The notes beneath the pieces are model-generated. The model saw only the letters and a list, made by a program, of their open reading frames with translations, made no database searches and was not told the DNA's origin. Positions 1-12,589 of a stretch of DNA of 64,000 nt are shown here, piece after piece. The position numbers were made by a program, and so were the translations under genes. The first letter of the stretch is position 1. Each line of letters starts with the position of its first letter. Origin of the DNA: Chrysomallon squamiferum (taxonomy: Eukaryota > Mollusca > Gastropoda > Neomphalida > Peltospiridae); the NCBI GenBank assembly GCA_012295275.1, contig CM022670.1:2519335-2583334 (forward strand), written 5' to 3'.

Positions 1-159
1 TGTGTGTGTGTGTGTGCAGGGCAAGGAAAGATTTAACCCATTTTCAGACAACTTAGGTGAGAACTGTGATCATCTAAGAGGAACAAAACCCTAACCACCC
101 CTAGTATTGTCATTAGTGATGTCCCTGGTCCTGGTTCACACCAACAGTAATTAATGTTG

Positions 160-960
160 TGTGAAATTTGCTGGTGAATAAAGAGAAATAATCGTTAGTG
201 AAAAATACTCATTAATGTTCAAATTATCATCCACTGCCGGATAATTTGTTAGTTTTAATTTTCGAGTGAATAAAATTATTTCAGGGTGACAAAGTATTAC
301 ATTAGGAGAAAAATGAAGAGGAAAGAAAATGAAAAAAAAAAAGAAAGAAAATAAAATAAAATGAGAGAAAAAGAAATTAAATGAAAAAATTAAAAAGATG
401 AACAATGTGAATAATATGTTAAACCTGAAACAGTTCTGACTGAAACAGGGCCCAAGTGAATGATGATGATGATGTATGCATGATAACAGAAACAGATGCC
501 AAATGAAGATTATGCTAAATGAATTGCACATTAAGTGAAATGTAATAACTACGTACATAAGTAAAACATGCAGTGAACAGAATATCTGCAAATGAAAAAT
601 ACACTCAGTGAAATGTTAGAAAAAGGAAAAAAAAAAAAAAAAAGACTAACAAACATTTTCCACAAAAAACAAAAGAAAAGAAGAAGAAACACTGTAAACT
701 AAGTGAAACACACAGTGAGTGAAACGTAAGCCATGTGAAACATATGCCCATGTGAAACATATGCCTCGTAGTACCTATCTCCTACTGTCGGCCCCAGGGG
801 TCAGCCCTGGTTTAGTGTCAGGTTATCTGGGGTCCTGGGCGGGGTCACCTGGGTGCAGGGGCTGTCCAGGTCTTTGTGCAAGGGGCGGGGCAGCTCTCAC
901 CAGGGGATCTCTGATTTGGCTCAATTAGTGACAGTTCCCAGTGAAAGTTGCTAAAACAAT
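160..960. repeat. cluster of dispersed AGTGAAA words
   Basis: AGTGAA or TGTGAAA recurs about 15 times at irregular spacing. It includes a doubled ATGTGAAACATATGCC at about 733-770. Possibly a strongly decayed minisatellite. Confidence 0.45.
775..920. other. isolated GC-rich island
   Basis: About 145 bp rich in GGGG and CCTGG words (GGGGTCAGCCCTGG, GGGGTCCTGGGC, GGGGTCACCTGGG) in an otherwise AT-rich flank. Translation on the gene strand meets a stop within about 30 codons and shows no dachshund sequence. Possibly a decayed minisatellite or a mobile-element fragment. Confidence 0.6.
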
Positions 961-1196
961 TAGAGCTTGTCACATTCTTATTAACAGATGCCAGTGTGTG
1001 TTTGTATTCCCAGGAAAGCAGCAATTACAGTTTTCAGTGTGTTTGATTTCACAGTTTAGCCTTGTAGGCAGTTTCATGACTTTTTTATTTTATTATTATT
1101 TTTTTATCACTTTTGTTTTATAAATAAATCACAGTCTGTTTGTGTTGTTGTTTTTGGTTGTTTATTGCCTGACATTAGTTGAATGTATGTGTGTGT

Positions 1197-1198
<2 letters not shown>

Positions 1199-1274
<76 letters not shown>
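1199..1274. repeat. (GT)38 microsatellite
   Basis: Pure GT dinucleotide run. The window also opens with (TG)8 at 1-16. Confidence 0.98.
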
Positions 1275-1276
<2 letters not shown>

Positions 1277-2179
1277 ACTTAAAGCCAATTTCCTTTCATA
1301 AGTGCCATGATATAAAAGTAATTAAGTTTTTATTTATTAATAATTACTTTTTGTGAACTAGGAAAACACTGAAGTCAATATACTTCATTTACATGAAAAT
1401 AGAAATATAATATTAATAAAATAAAAAATAATAATTAAATAAATAAAGAAATGATTGCAACTTTAATGCAGATGTTTTGAAAACTACAATCACAAGCATC
1501 CACATTGATTTAACTCTGAAAATAAATCAACTGAGGAAATGGGTTGGAACAGGCAATAATTTAACAGAAGCACTGCACTGAATCGATTATGTGAAACAGC
1601 ACAGTTCAAGAGATATCTGTTCACTACCATGTGAGAACAAGATTCACTAGCATAAAAAAAAAGAAGAAAGAAAAAACCCAAATCAAACTAACAAAGAAAA
1701 ATACCCTCAGGATATATTTTAAATGTACTAAATATACAATAATTTTTTATTATTATTTTTTTTTTTTTTGTAAAGCTTTATTATCAGCTAATAAAACTAA
1801 AATAACTAAAATCAATTGACAGAAAAATACTTATTAGTGAACAATCAGGGTAGTAGATGTAACAACAAGACAAATTTACCTATGTTTACAAAGGAATTAA
1901 GCCACAGAACGCACAGAACTGGGAAATGACAATCATTTCCGAGTGCAGAATTTGTGGAAACCACTGACAGAATGCGTCTTTCAACAAGGAAACTGAGAAG
2001 TTCTGACAAGGTAATATATTTCACACCTGGCTGTGAAATAGAGATAAATATTTACATGTGGGTGGTGGATACCAACAGCTAAACATCCTTACTTTGGAGA
2101 GAGTGCTGGAAGTAAGACAAATGTGTACAAGGAAACATTAAGCAGAAAGAAAGCTCAATTACTTTTAATCCCTGGCAGC

Positions 2180-2275
2180 GACAAAACTGCAACCGATTTC
2201 AATCACAGTTTCGTTATCTGTCACTCGCTGATTGCTTTTATCTGATAAAAAGTCAATCAACTGCTATCGGTTGTG
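2180..2275. promoter_or_regulatory. candidate element with palindromic GATA pair
   Basis: TTTTATCTGATAAAA (2236-2250) is an inverted repeat around one central T and holds two back-to-back GATA words. Another TTATCTG lies at 2214-2220. An outer inverted pair, CAACCGAT and ATCGGTTG, brackets the segment. It lies in a low-repeat block of about 1830-2370. Confidence 0.35.
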
Positions 2276-2420
2276 GTATGGGTTATTTTCAACATGCTTT
2301 TGTCAGAGAAATGTTAATGCACGCCTGTCCTGCATATACCTCCTGACTCCTGCTTAACAGAACAGTAAATGGAGTTTTCCCCCCACAGTCACATGCCCAC
2401 CCACCCACTAATCACACATA

Positions 2421-2423
<3 letters not shown>

Positions 2424-2474
<51 letters not shown>
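2424..2474. repeat. (CA)n microsatellite
   Basis: Pure CA run followed by an A-rich segment. Confidence 0.98.
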
Positions 2475-2478
<4 letters not shown>

Positions 2479-3496
2479 AAAACAAACAACCACACAAGCA
2501 AATAACCACACATTATTAGATCTACTGTCATCATCATCATCATCACCATAAATATTTTTAAATGGACACCTGATGGTAGATGTCTAAACACTGGTCAATT
2601 CTTTAACCTGCTTCCCTCGTAGAAACATTAATGCATGCCTGTCGCGTCCACATTTTCGGATTTACTGCTTAGCTGTCTTATCTGGTTATAGAACAATGCA
2701 GACAATACATGTTTACCTCTGTAAGCACCACAACTATTGCTTTATAAATATACTTTTGTCAGGGAAACCTTCCAAATATATTATGCTTAACAGAACAAAT
2801 ACTCATCAAACGTAAAAACAGAATGATTAATACTAAGTTTATAATGTGAGTTTAAACACACTGGATGTAGACATCACTCAAACTGTGTTAACTGTAGAAT
2901 CATAATGAATGGTCACTGCAAGACGGTTGCAATTAAGGGATTTGTAAAAATGTTTTTTTCTCTTCTTTCTTTTTATTTGTGTGATGGATAAATGATAATT
3001 TTCTCGTTTTTAAATGAAAATGTTAACAGAGGAGAGTTTAATTAAGATAGCTAATTTATCAAAATGTTTAATACTTTTAATATTGTGTTTCCAAAAAAGG
3101 AAGAAATTACCAGTTCCAACCCCAATACTTTTTTCATTTTCAAAATTTTGTTTATTTATTATTATTTTTGTTCTTTTTATTTTTATTTTTTTTTTTGTCT
3201 TTAGAATGGATTCAAGCAAATTTTATAAAACTGATATCTGAGTTTTTCCTGTACAATACTAAATTTCAAGGTAACTTTATAAAAGTTTTGTTACTAGTTT
3301 TTTAAAGAAAAAACATATACCTTTTTTTGTTTTTTTGTTTCCCTAATATATTTCATCAGATTACATCTAAGAAACTTAAATAAATGTTAAAATATTTGAC
3401 AACCAGAGCCAAAATTAATCTGGAAGCAGTAATATCATTCATTCATCATTAATAACCACAGAAATAAATTAAAATCATAATAAACACCCACCCTCT

Positions 3497-3497
<1 letters not shown>

Positions 3498-3531
<34 letters not shown>
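3498..3531. repeat. A34 homopolymer
   Basis: Uninterrupted A run. Comparable runs occur at 13871-13910 (A40), 15350-15383 (A34) and 17774-17818 (A45). Confidence 0.97.
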
Positions 3532-3535
<4 letters not shown>

Positions 3536-3848
3536 CCCTTCCGAGATAAAAAATAAAATATTCAAAAAAACCCCAAAGAATAACTTTAGGCTAAACCTAA
3601 GCGATTCATAAAACTAACATCACACTTCATTATTTTGCTGTAATGTGGAAATATTTCAAAAGGTCTGACAGCTAATTTACGCAGTATCAACAGTTTATGT
3701 TTGGCATGTGCAGAGTTTTAACTACATAAACTGTTAGCATTCCTTTCACTTGCACACTTCTCTGTGATGTATGACTTCTTACTCCCAACATTCACACCTG
3801 TTCACACCCTTCCCTTGTCCAACAGAGTCAGAGGGAAAGATAGTGATT

Positions 3849-3851
<3 letters not shown>

Positions 3852-3911
<60 letters not shown>
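3852..3911. repeat. (GA)n microsatellite
   Basis: Pure GA run of about 30 units. Confidence 0.98.
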
Positions 3912-3912
<1 letters not shown>

Positions 3913-4949
3913 AAGCTACACTGTTAGTTTTACCATTACTTGCTTATTCACAGCATAACTTAACACCTGTTCACACCCTTCTCATATCACAGAGAAAGAG
4001 AACTTCACTATTATTTACTATTACGGATAAAATATCTATGGTTCTACTGTTGCACTACTACTATTACACTACTACTACTACTACAGCAGCTGTTGTCATT
4101 ATTGCTACCACTACTTCATTGTGCTTTTTTTTTCAGTGCCACTTTCTCTGTAGAAACACACAAGGTACTGCAGTTACTTTTTGTACTATTATTACTAGCA
4201 CTGAAACCAATACTTTCACTTTTTTCTCTCCAGTATATATTCATTGATTAATTTGATAAAAAATTTTTTGGTAATATGAAAGACAAAAGTATATTATATG
4301 GAAAATCATTTAAAGAAAACCTTGAAATAAAAAATTGGACCCACCTACAAATAAAACCATCTTGTTAATTGTAATGATAGTATTGTATTAAAAAATATAA
4401 TAACAAATAAAAATAAAATAAATTAAACAAAATTAAAAAAGAAAAAAGAAATAAATATATGAAAGAAATAAATATATCTAAAAAAAAGAAAGAAAAAAAA
4501 AAAATGAAACATAAAATTGAAATACATTTATATAAAAAAAAAGAAACACATTTATTTATTTATATCAAATTAAAACCAAATTTTATTTTATTTTATTTCA
4601 GTGTAATTTGTTTTCAAATGCAATAAATGCCATGCTATAAAGAGTCTAAAACTTAAAAAAAAAAAAAAAAATCTCTACTTTCTTCATTTTTAAGCTTAAC
4701 AAAAAAGCTGGGAGGGAATCTGAACAATTTATTTCCTTAAATAAAAAAGTTTAATTCTGACTTTTATGGTTCAGCTGTCTGTTAATAGCATTAAGAAAAC
4801 TTTTAGCAGTCTTATAAAAGACATTAGACACTGAGCGAACTGGAGTCTGTAAATTATTACAACAGAAAGATCCCGCAGAATTTTTACATTCACTCAACTT
4901 TTATTATTGCAGTGCATTGATGTTTATTATCGTTTTGTTTTTAAATTTA

Positions 4950-5345
4950 TAATTTATTTATTTATTGAGTCAATTTCTATGCAATTGCTAACAATAAAGT
5001 TTATATTTTGTTTCAGTGTGTGGATTTTTGTATTTTATTAATTTACTGATTGTTAAGAATAAAGTTTACATTTCGATTCAGTGTATGGATTTTTATATTT
5101 TATTTATTTGTTGAGACAATTTCTATGCTGACTTTAAACAATAAAGTCTGTATTTAATTACTGTGTGTAGATTACTTTTTATGTTTCAGTTTTGTGCTTG
5201 GGTTTCAAAATGTTTTATTTATCTAGTGAGAAAATCTTTAAGTGACTGTTAACTGTAAAATTTACATATTGTGGATTTTCACAAAAAGGTGTATTTAGAT
5301 AATTTCTCTTTGGCTGTTAACAATAATTTTTTTTCCCAGTGTATT
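4950..5345. repeat. degenerate ~70-75-bp tandem repeat
   Basis: About five copies share TTRACAATAAAGTTTATATT, a CAGTGTRTGGATTTTT-like word and TTATTTATTGAG-like spacers. Confidence 0.7.
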
Positions 5346-5513
5346 CATTTTAAAATTCCCAATAACTGTTCAGAATAAACTTTATATACTGCCTCTGATA
5401 AAGTTATAAGGAATAAAATAAAAAAAGAGGAAAATATAAACTGTATATGTTTGACAGAAATAAAATAAGCTTATTTGTAATACACTACTCAACTTAACCA
5501 AAATGGAAATATA

Positions 5514-5517
<4 letters not shown>

Positions 5518-5590
<73 letters not shown>
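5518..5590. repeat. (GA)n microsatellite
   Basis: Pure GA run of about 36 units. Confidence 0.98.
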
Positions 5591-5592
<2 letters not shown>

Positions 5593-5639
5593 CTGAAAAA
5601 GAAACAGACATGTTTATCATTTGATGTACAACTGAAAGA

Positions 5640-6070
5640 GACATGATGAGAATTATGGCATAACTGGAAACAGTCCATTTCACACAGAACCTGCACGCAC
5701 GTGAAATGAACAAGATGCGTCAGAGCAATGCACATCTTTCCTTTCATGAAACCCAAACACACATCTCGCACTCGTCACCCCCCCACTCCAAAACAGATGC
5801 TTTTCACGGCCAATTTCGCCTCTGTCATTCAAGCACGACAGTATTTCTATTTTGGCTATGCAAGAGAGAGGTCTTTACAAGCTGCAGCTATTTGTCGAAT
5901 GCTGAGACTGCAGTGTTATTGTGTTCCGTGGCGAGAGATGGGGGTTGCCACTGCAAGCCCACACAAACGAAGAAAAGCAAACAGACAACACACACATGTG
6001 TTTGTGTTTATCTGCTGCAACAATTAAGAGTTATTTGTAATAGTACGGAATGTATACACTTTCATAAATG
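5640..6070. promoter_or_regulatory. low-repeat intronic block, candidate conserved element
   Basis: About 430 bp of mixed composition after a (GA)n run, including the E-box-like CACGTG at 5698-5703. It has an open frame on the plus strand but no recognised peptide and no splice signals that make an exon convincing. Confidence 0.3.
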
Positions 6071-6587
6071 CCGTTTCCATGGTTGGAGAAAAAACAGATA
6101 TGCATTCGTAAACGTTGTATTTTTATATCAAAGATAGAAAAGATAAAAAAAAAGAAAAAGAAAAAGAAGAACGCAACAAAGAAAACAGCATAAAAATAAC
6201 TGATAAATATATATGAATTAGATAATGATAATAATAATAATAATAATAATTATAGTTATAATAATAGAACAATGAAAAACTAAATAAAATAAAATAAAAA
6301 GCAAAAATAAAAATATATAAAATAATAATAAATAGAAAATGAAAAACTAAATAAAATAAAATGAATAATGATAAAAAAATGTTATTTTCAATTATTCATT
6401 AATATAATAAATAAATAAACATTCAGACAAATAATAATAATTCATAAGAGGGAAATAAAAAAACTAACAAAAGAAAACAAAAGCAAAAAATGTATATATA
6501 ATAAAAAAAGAATAATAATTAAAAATATCTGTACAATAAAATATTAACATTTAAACATTTTATTTTTCAATTATTTATTAAAATACT

Positions 6588-6647
<60 letters not shown>
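6588..6647. repeat. (TAA)n microsatellite
   Basis: About 19 TAA units. A shorter run lies at 6228-6251. Confidence 0.97.
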
Positions 6648-7059
6648 TCAAAGAACAATGATTTATTCTGAACAAAAAAAGGACAGAACAATCTTACTAC
6701 AAAAAACCCCAACTATTTAATTACTACAAGATTGTTCTTAAACCATCCATTCACTCACTCAAGGGATACAACTAGTCTTCACAAAGGTCTCACACCAGCG
6801 TTTGGAGTCAAGTGATTGTCATTAAACATGTGACATTTCTCTGTATCATACTGTAATGAAAAATCTCTACTAAATATGGGTGATCTTCCGCACCAGCTCA
6901 CAAATTTCACCCTTCGATTGATGGTCTCAATCCAGAGTTTTCCCCCATGAAAAGAAAAAAAAATCAAAAAAATCAAAAAAAAAAAAAAAAATCACTCCAT
7001 TTCTGATCACAAACCAATATGAATTATTATTTCAACATATGAAGCATTAAGTTGACATA

Positions 7060-7093
7060 TTTTTTTTTTTTTTTTTTTTTTCAAAAAATAAAA

Positions 7094-7122
<29 letters not shown>
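7060..7122. repeat. two long T runs
   Basis: T22 at 7060-7081 and about T25 at 7098-7122, separated by an A-rich spacer. A-runs lie just upstream (6956-6991), so the region can fold back on itself. Confidence 0.95.
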
Positions 7123-7124
<2 letters not shown>

Positions 7125-7329
7125 CTCTGTAATGCTGAGTTTTTATTTAGTATTGTTAGTCTCGTGGAAGATGATGAAGAAATGAAGTTTTGATGGAAGA
7201 AAACGTTGGCAGTGTTTCTGCAGATCCAGTGATGTGTGTACGTTCAGTAATAAAATATTGTGAAAAGTTAATATATTCCGATGGATGTGTGGATTACCAA
7301 TTAATGTCAAGCAACAATATCAATATCAG

Positions 7330-7803
7330 TTAGTGGAAAGCAAGGACCATGGTTTAAAAGGTGACATTTTCATCAATTCCACTCAAATAATTCAGATTTG
7401 ATGTGAGAAAAAAAAAAAAAAAAAAGATGAAAGGTTTTGTGTTCATTATTTATACTCATGTAATTTATATTTGAGTGTGAAAAAATATTCATAATTAAAA
7501 TAGAAAGTTAAAAATATATAAAGATAAAAGGCATGATATTAATAAATTCTGCTTCGATGATTTTTATCTGAAGACAAAAAATTAAATAATTAAATGAAAT
7601 GAATAAAATTCCCTCAGAATAAAAATAAATATGGAAATTATTAAATTCCATTTTTTCATTTTAATACATATAAATGACTGTTAGAATTTATTATAAACTG
7701 AATGAATTAAAAAGACTGTCAAATTTTCATTTAAATAATTGATAAATAAAGATTAAATAATAAATAAATAAGTAAGTAAATAAATAAATAAAAAATAAAT
7801 AAA

Positions 7804-7839
<36 letters not shown>

Positions 7840-8250
7840 TAAAATAAAATTAATATTTAAAGTTAAATAAGACACTGATAATGATAAAAATTTCTAATCA
7901 TCAAAATAAAAATTAAATGAATAAAAAGATAAGCTTTGATTTTACTTTGAAGTAATAATATAATATAATAAATAAATAAAAAGATAAAAGGTGCTGAATT
8001 CAAATACTTTACTTCAAAAGGTTTATTTATGAAAAAAGAATAATAAAAAAAATTAAAAATGTTAATAATAAAAAATGCAAATAAATAAGAAGATAAAAGA
8101 TGCTATATTAATTTCATTCAAAAGATTTTTATTTCGAGACAGAAATTAAGTAATAAATAAAATGAAAGTAAAAAGATAAAAGGTATTATATATCAAATAA
8201 TATATATAGCTTGAAGATAAAAAGAAAGTTAAAAAGTAAAATTAAAAAAT
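7330..8250. repeat. dispersed degenerate copies of an AAAGATAAAAGG-led unit
   Basis: AAGATAAAAGRYRYTATATT-like starts occur at about 7521, 7980, 8091 and 8177. Three are followed by a TTCAAAAGRTTTTTAT-like word. The whole block is AT-rich. Confidence 0.6.
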
Positions 8251-8466
8251 CAAAACAAAATTCAATACATAAAATAAAAAATGTAAATGTTCCAATTAAA
8301 GTTGAAAAGCATTTTTTTTATCAGTCAATAATACTGAAATATTTTATACTTGTCATTTTTACATTTATGCTATGTAATATTCATCAATAAATGAAATAAT
8401 AAAATGTGAAAAAATGTGTGTGTATGTTTATGTATGTGTGTGTACATATTATATATATATATTTGT

Positions 8467-8500
<34 letters not shown>

Positions 8501-9093
8501 GAACGTATGTGTGTGTAGGTATATATACATATGCATGGATATATCTATTTGTCTTATTTTAACTAGAATACTTATAAGTGTGGAAATTTCAATCAAAACA
8601 TAATTTATTTCACATCTAACAGTTTAAGAAGAAAAAACTGGAAAGAGAAATTACCAGGAGAACACTGACATTAAAAGGGAAGGACAAGATAACTGAACGA
8701 ACTGAACTTTAAATAAAAGCAAATTCACTAGATGATAGAGTGCATAATAACAGTAACATGAAAGGCAAAGAATATACGAAGCAAAAATGTGTCAAACAAT
8801 TCAGTACAAAACGGAAAGTTAAAAACATGGTGGAATGAACAAGTACAGAGAACTTCAGAAGTGATTAACCCAGAAAAAGGTAATTAAAATGCAAATTAAC
8901 ACGATACACGAAGATTACAAAGTCAAATGAAAGTCACAAGATTGTTAAACTCTAACTGGCTTTGTGTAGCAAAGGTTAAAAATATGATAGATGATGAAAA
9001 AATTAATCCACACCTTTATCAGCGGAGATGAAAAAATAAGTTATAACTGTAATAATGACCATTGAGAAGAAACTTCTTTTTAAAGAGGTGGCA

Positions 9094-9137
9094 ACAGACT
9101 CCCGCAGGCATCACAGGACGTCCTGCTGAGAGTCTGT
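9094..9137. other. imperfect inverted repeat
   Basis: ACAGACTCCCGCAGG and CCTGCTGAGAGTCTGT pair except for a small internal bulge, with a 13-nt loop. AGACTC or its complement occurs twice more within the next 80 bp. Confidence 0.55.
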
Positions 9138-10061
9138 CGTCAGATGGAAAAAAAATGGTTTGAGTCTGGTTTTCCATAATAATAGACTCCAGTGTCATCT
9201 TACTTTATAAGTTTGCGCCATCTAATAATTTATTCCAATACGAGTTGTCGAAAAATACCACAGCAGGACTCCATGATGACTGCAACATATCACACAATTG
9301 TACACCGTACACAAACCATCAGTAATTTCTGTTGATCTGAAAGGCTTGAAAAGCTTCATTCACTGGCTTTGAAAGACTAGACTATTAATAAAGGGAAGAG
9401 AAAGAGAGAGAGAGAGAGAAAAAGGTAATCTGATTAAGTGAAAATATTTCGAGAAGACTTTTTATCGTGATTATATGTCTCGTATTTCCATCGACAAATA
9501 CTTTTTGTTCATCGCACTAGGACATTTTAAAAGGTGTTCCAATGACTGAGTATTAACCAAAACGAGAGGATTTGATTTGAAATGAAATGTAATTATTTTC
9601 ATTTAAAAGAAGAAGAAGAAAAAGAAGAAGAAAAAAGATATTCTACTAATAGAAGTTTACACACCAGTTGAAATGAGGAGGGATATGACACAAGTACTGG
9701 TTCAGTTGACGTCCCCTGTTGGGCTCTTTCACGTCAAAGAGACGACGTTCTTACGGTGACAAGAGTCTGTCTGTATGAGCCTGCTGTTGATTATTTCAAA
9801 GCGGTAGATTGTTATTTACACAAGTTATATAATGTTCAATATGCAAGTCATTCTAAGTAGTTGTCCTCAGTGAAAAGCAAATGTGACAAAACATTAACAA
9901 GTTTGCCTCGCTTACAAAAAGGTTCTAGGAAATCTATTCAAGCTGATGTGTTTGAATTTTATCCATTGAAAAGGACCCCCTCTGTAAAAGAGATGGTTTA
10001 GATAAACTAAATAAACTAAACTAAACTGAACAAATAAGTAAGTAAATAAACAACAACAAAA

Positions 10062-10114
<53 letters not shown>
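10062..10114. repeat. (TAA)n microsatellite
   Basis: About 17 units. Confidence 0.97.
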
Positions 10115-10115
<1 letters not shown>

Positions 10116-10233
10116 TTTAAAAAATATTTACTGAAGTACTAAAATAAAATTATTTAAAAGAAAAGAACATCAAAATGTATAAAAGAACAAATAAATTTAT
10201 ATGTAAACTTCTAATATAAGATAGGGACAGACC

Positions 10234-10234
<1 letters not shown>

Positions 10235-10272
<38 letters not shown>
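10235..10272. repeat. (CA)n microsatellite
   Basis: About 19 units, with a short further CA run after a CTCAGT interruption. Confidence 0.97.
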
Positions 10273-10274
<2 letters not shown>

Positions 10275-10439
10275 AGTCACACACACACCACTCCTATGTC
10301 TATGAATGAAAGCAGTTATTATTTAAAAAGCAAAAATTTCTTCCATTAAGCTAATTAAATTTTGTCTGTAAACTGTCTGCGACAAAATATTTTAAAACAT
10401 TTATTTTTCTTTATCATCTATTTCTGTTTCTTGTCTTTA

Positions 10440-10445
<6 letters not shown>

Positions 10446-10506
<61 letters not shown>
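10446..10506. repeat. (CT)n microsatellite
   Basis: About 30 CT units. This is the opposite strand orientation to the GA runs elsewhere. Confidence 0.98.
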
Positions 10507-10509
<3 letters not shown>

Positions 10510-10639
10510 CTTTCTTCCTCTGCTCAGTTACATTAATTAACTTAATGATCTAGCTTAACATTTTAATCTTTACAGCAAAACTGACAAACATTTGCGTTAA
10601 GTTAAAAAAAGCAACACTGCGACAATGTAAAACTCATGT

Positions 10640-11175
10640 AAATAGCTTCATACATCACCATTATTGATGACTCAAACTTGCGTCTAATAAATATTTTCTG
10701 TCTCTCTGTTTAAAGGTTCCTTTCAGCTGATAAATGCAAATGGAGATGAAATTACATTATATATCTACAATGCTACTCGCGCTGTTTGCACAACGAAGCC
10801 TTGGGGAATCATTTGTTTTGCAAACAACACAAATGGACAAACCCACATAAAGATGCTCTGGTATGTAAACTCGTCAGTTTCAATATCGCTCATTTCGTCA
10901 AAGAGAAACAAAGAGAGCAGGCTTTTAGGAAACGGCTAATGATATAAAGACTGAGGAAAATGACATTTCCTTTTAATGCACTGTGCAAATGTAATTCATT
11001 GTTTTAGGCCCTCAATCAATACACATAATTCAATGGCCTAATAGAAGCGAAAAGCACAACAAGACAACCTTCTTGAAAGCCATCAAAACTCGAAATGAAA
11101 TTGAATTCACTCTGATTTATGTCACTTTGAATCAGAGGCACTCAATTATTTATAATACTGTCAACGTTAGTCTCA
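10640..11175. promoter_or_regulatory. low-repeat intronic block with octamer word, candidate enhancer
   Basis: About 530 bp without simple repeats. It contains the POU octamer ATGCAAAT (10734-10741), the inverted pair CATTTGT/ACAAATG (10810-10816, 10829-10835) around TTTTGCAAAC, and several TAAT/ATTA words. No coding frame recognised. Function inferred from composition and motifs only. Confidence 0.4.
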
Positions 11176-11924
11176 TGTAAGAAATGTGTCTGCAGAATAT
11201 ATGTATCCTTGTCTGTATGTCTGTGTGTGTGTGTGTGTGTGTGTACATTTGTTTATAAGTATGTAATAAGAGTGTGTATTTGTATGCATGTCTGCATGGC
11301 AGACTATGTATATATAAATGTATGTCTGTCAGTATATAAAAAATTTGTATCTGTAACCCTCTATCTATCTGTCTATCTATCTATCTATCTATAATGTCAG
11401 ATCAAAAAAAAAAAAAAAAAAAAAAATGAAAAAAGAAAAAGGAAAGAAAAAGCCACAGAGAAATAAAACATGAAATAATAAAAACGAGAAAAGAACAACA
11501 ATAATAATAAAAATAATAACTATTAAAAACTGAATAATCAAAAAAAAAAAAAAAAAAATATAAAATTCTGATGAAAGAATAAAACAGAATAAAATATGAT
11601 AGGGAGATTTTTCCAAATGGAATTACGTCTGTCAAAGGACAAATGACTGCGGAAGCTGTTCGACCTCGGTGATAACCAGAAGAAGTGGAAAGCTGATGAA
11701 CGTGCAGCTTCATTCATTATGAAAACAAAGGAGAAACAACTTCCTAGGTAGGAAGTCAAACAAGGGAAACATTTCTGCAGTTTTGTTAATGTCATGCATC
11801 ACATGATTCCTAATTCATTTTGCCATTTGTTTCTTCAACTGAAATGGAAATCTGGTCATGATGGAAATTCGTTTCGAGACTGATAATAAAACGTTTTTAT
11901 TATTAATGTTGTTATGTTTTTCTA

Positions 11925-11957
<33 letters not shown>

Positions 11958-12589
11958 GTTATTACTTTTATTAATGCTATTGTCGCTATTATAATCATTA
12001 TTGTTGTTGATGTCATTATCAAATTCTTTTAAGTCATTCTTCTAGAGAAAAAAACTAATTATTATTATTTAATAATATTTTAAATTAAAAAAAACTAAGT
12101 AAATAATAACATATAAGAATGTAAATAAATAAATAAATAATAATGCACAAATAAAAAAAAAAAAAATTATAGTCATAAAAAATACTAAAGGCAGACAATT
12201 AGTACAGTACAATTACTAATATACACAAAAAATATAATAAAGAAATTATATTTTTTTTGAAAAACAACATGTCATCAAGAACATTAAATTAATTCTGTAA
12301 TCATTTTTAAAAAAGACATAAAAGGCAAAGAAAGTTATTTCTGAGAATAAAAAAGGAATCAATCAACAATGATATAAATCTGTACAAAAAAAAAAAAAAA
12401 AAAAAAGTAATTCAAATTGCACGGATTGGAAACGATATTAATATTCATATATCAATAATGAAAAATACAAAGACATAGTCAGAATTTAGTCTTTGAAAAA
12501 ATAAAAAAAATAAAAAAAATAAAAATAAAAATAAAAATCACAAGGAATCCAATAATAAAATGATGACATAAAGAATGATTTATGAAAAA

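Noticed and set aside
775-930. GC-rich island as a possible 3' dachshund exon
   Set aside because: The minus-strand translation ends in a stop after about 30 codons and has none of the expected coiled-coil residues.
5706-6137. Overlapping plus-strand open frames of 143 and 99 residues
   Set aside because: Two frames open at once, no domain. Better explained as non-coding sequence free of stops.
11402-11713. Minus-strand open frame of 103 residues
   Set aside because: Mostly Phe/Tyr/Ile codons from T-rich sequence. No domain and no splice context.
11621-11715. Possible coding stretch with Cys/Ser residues on the plus strand
   Set aside because: Short, no splice signals, stop soon after.
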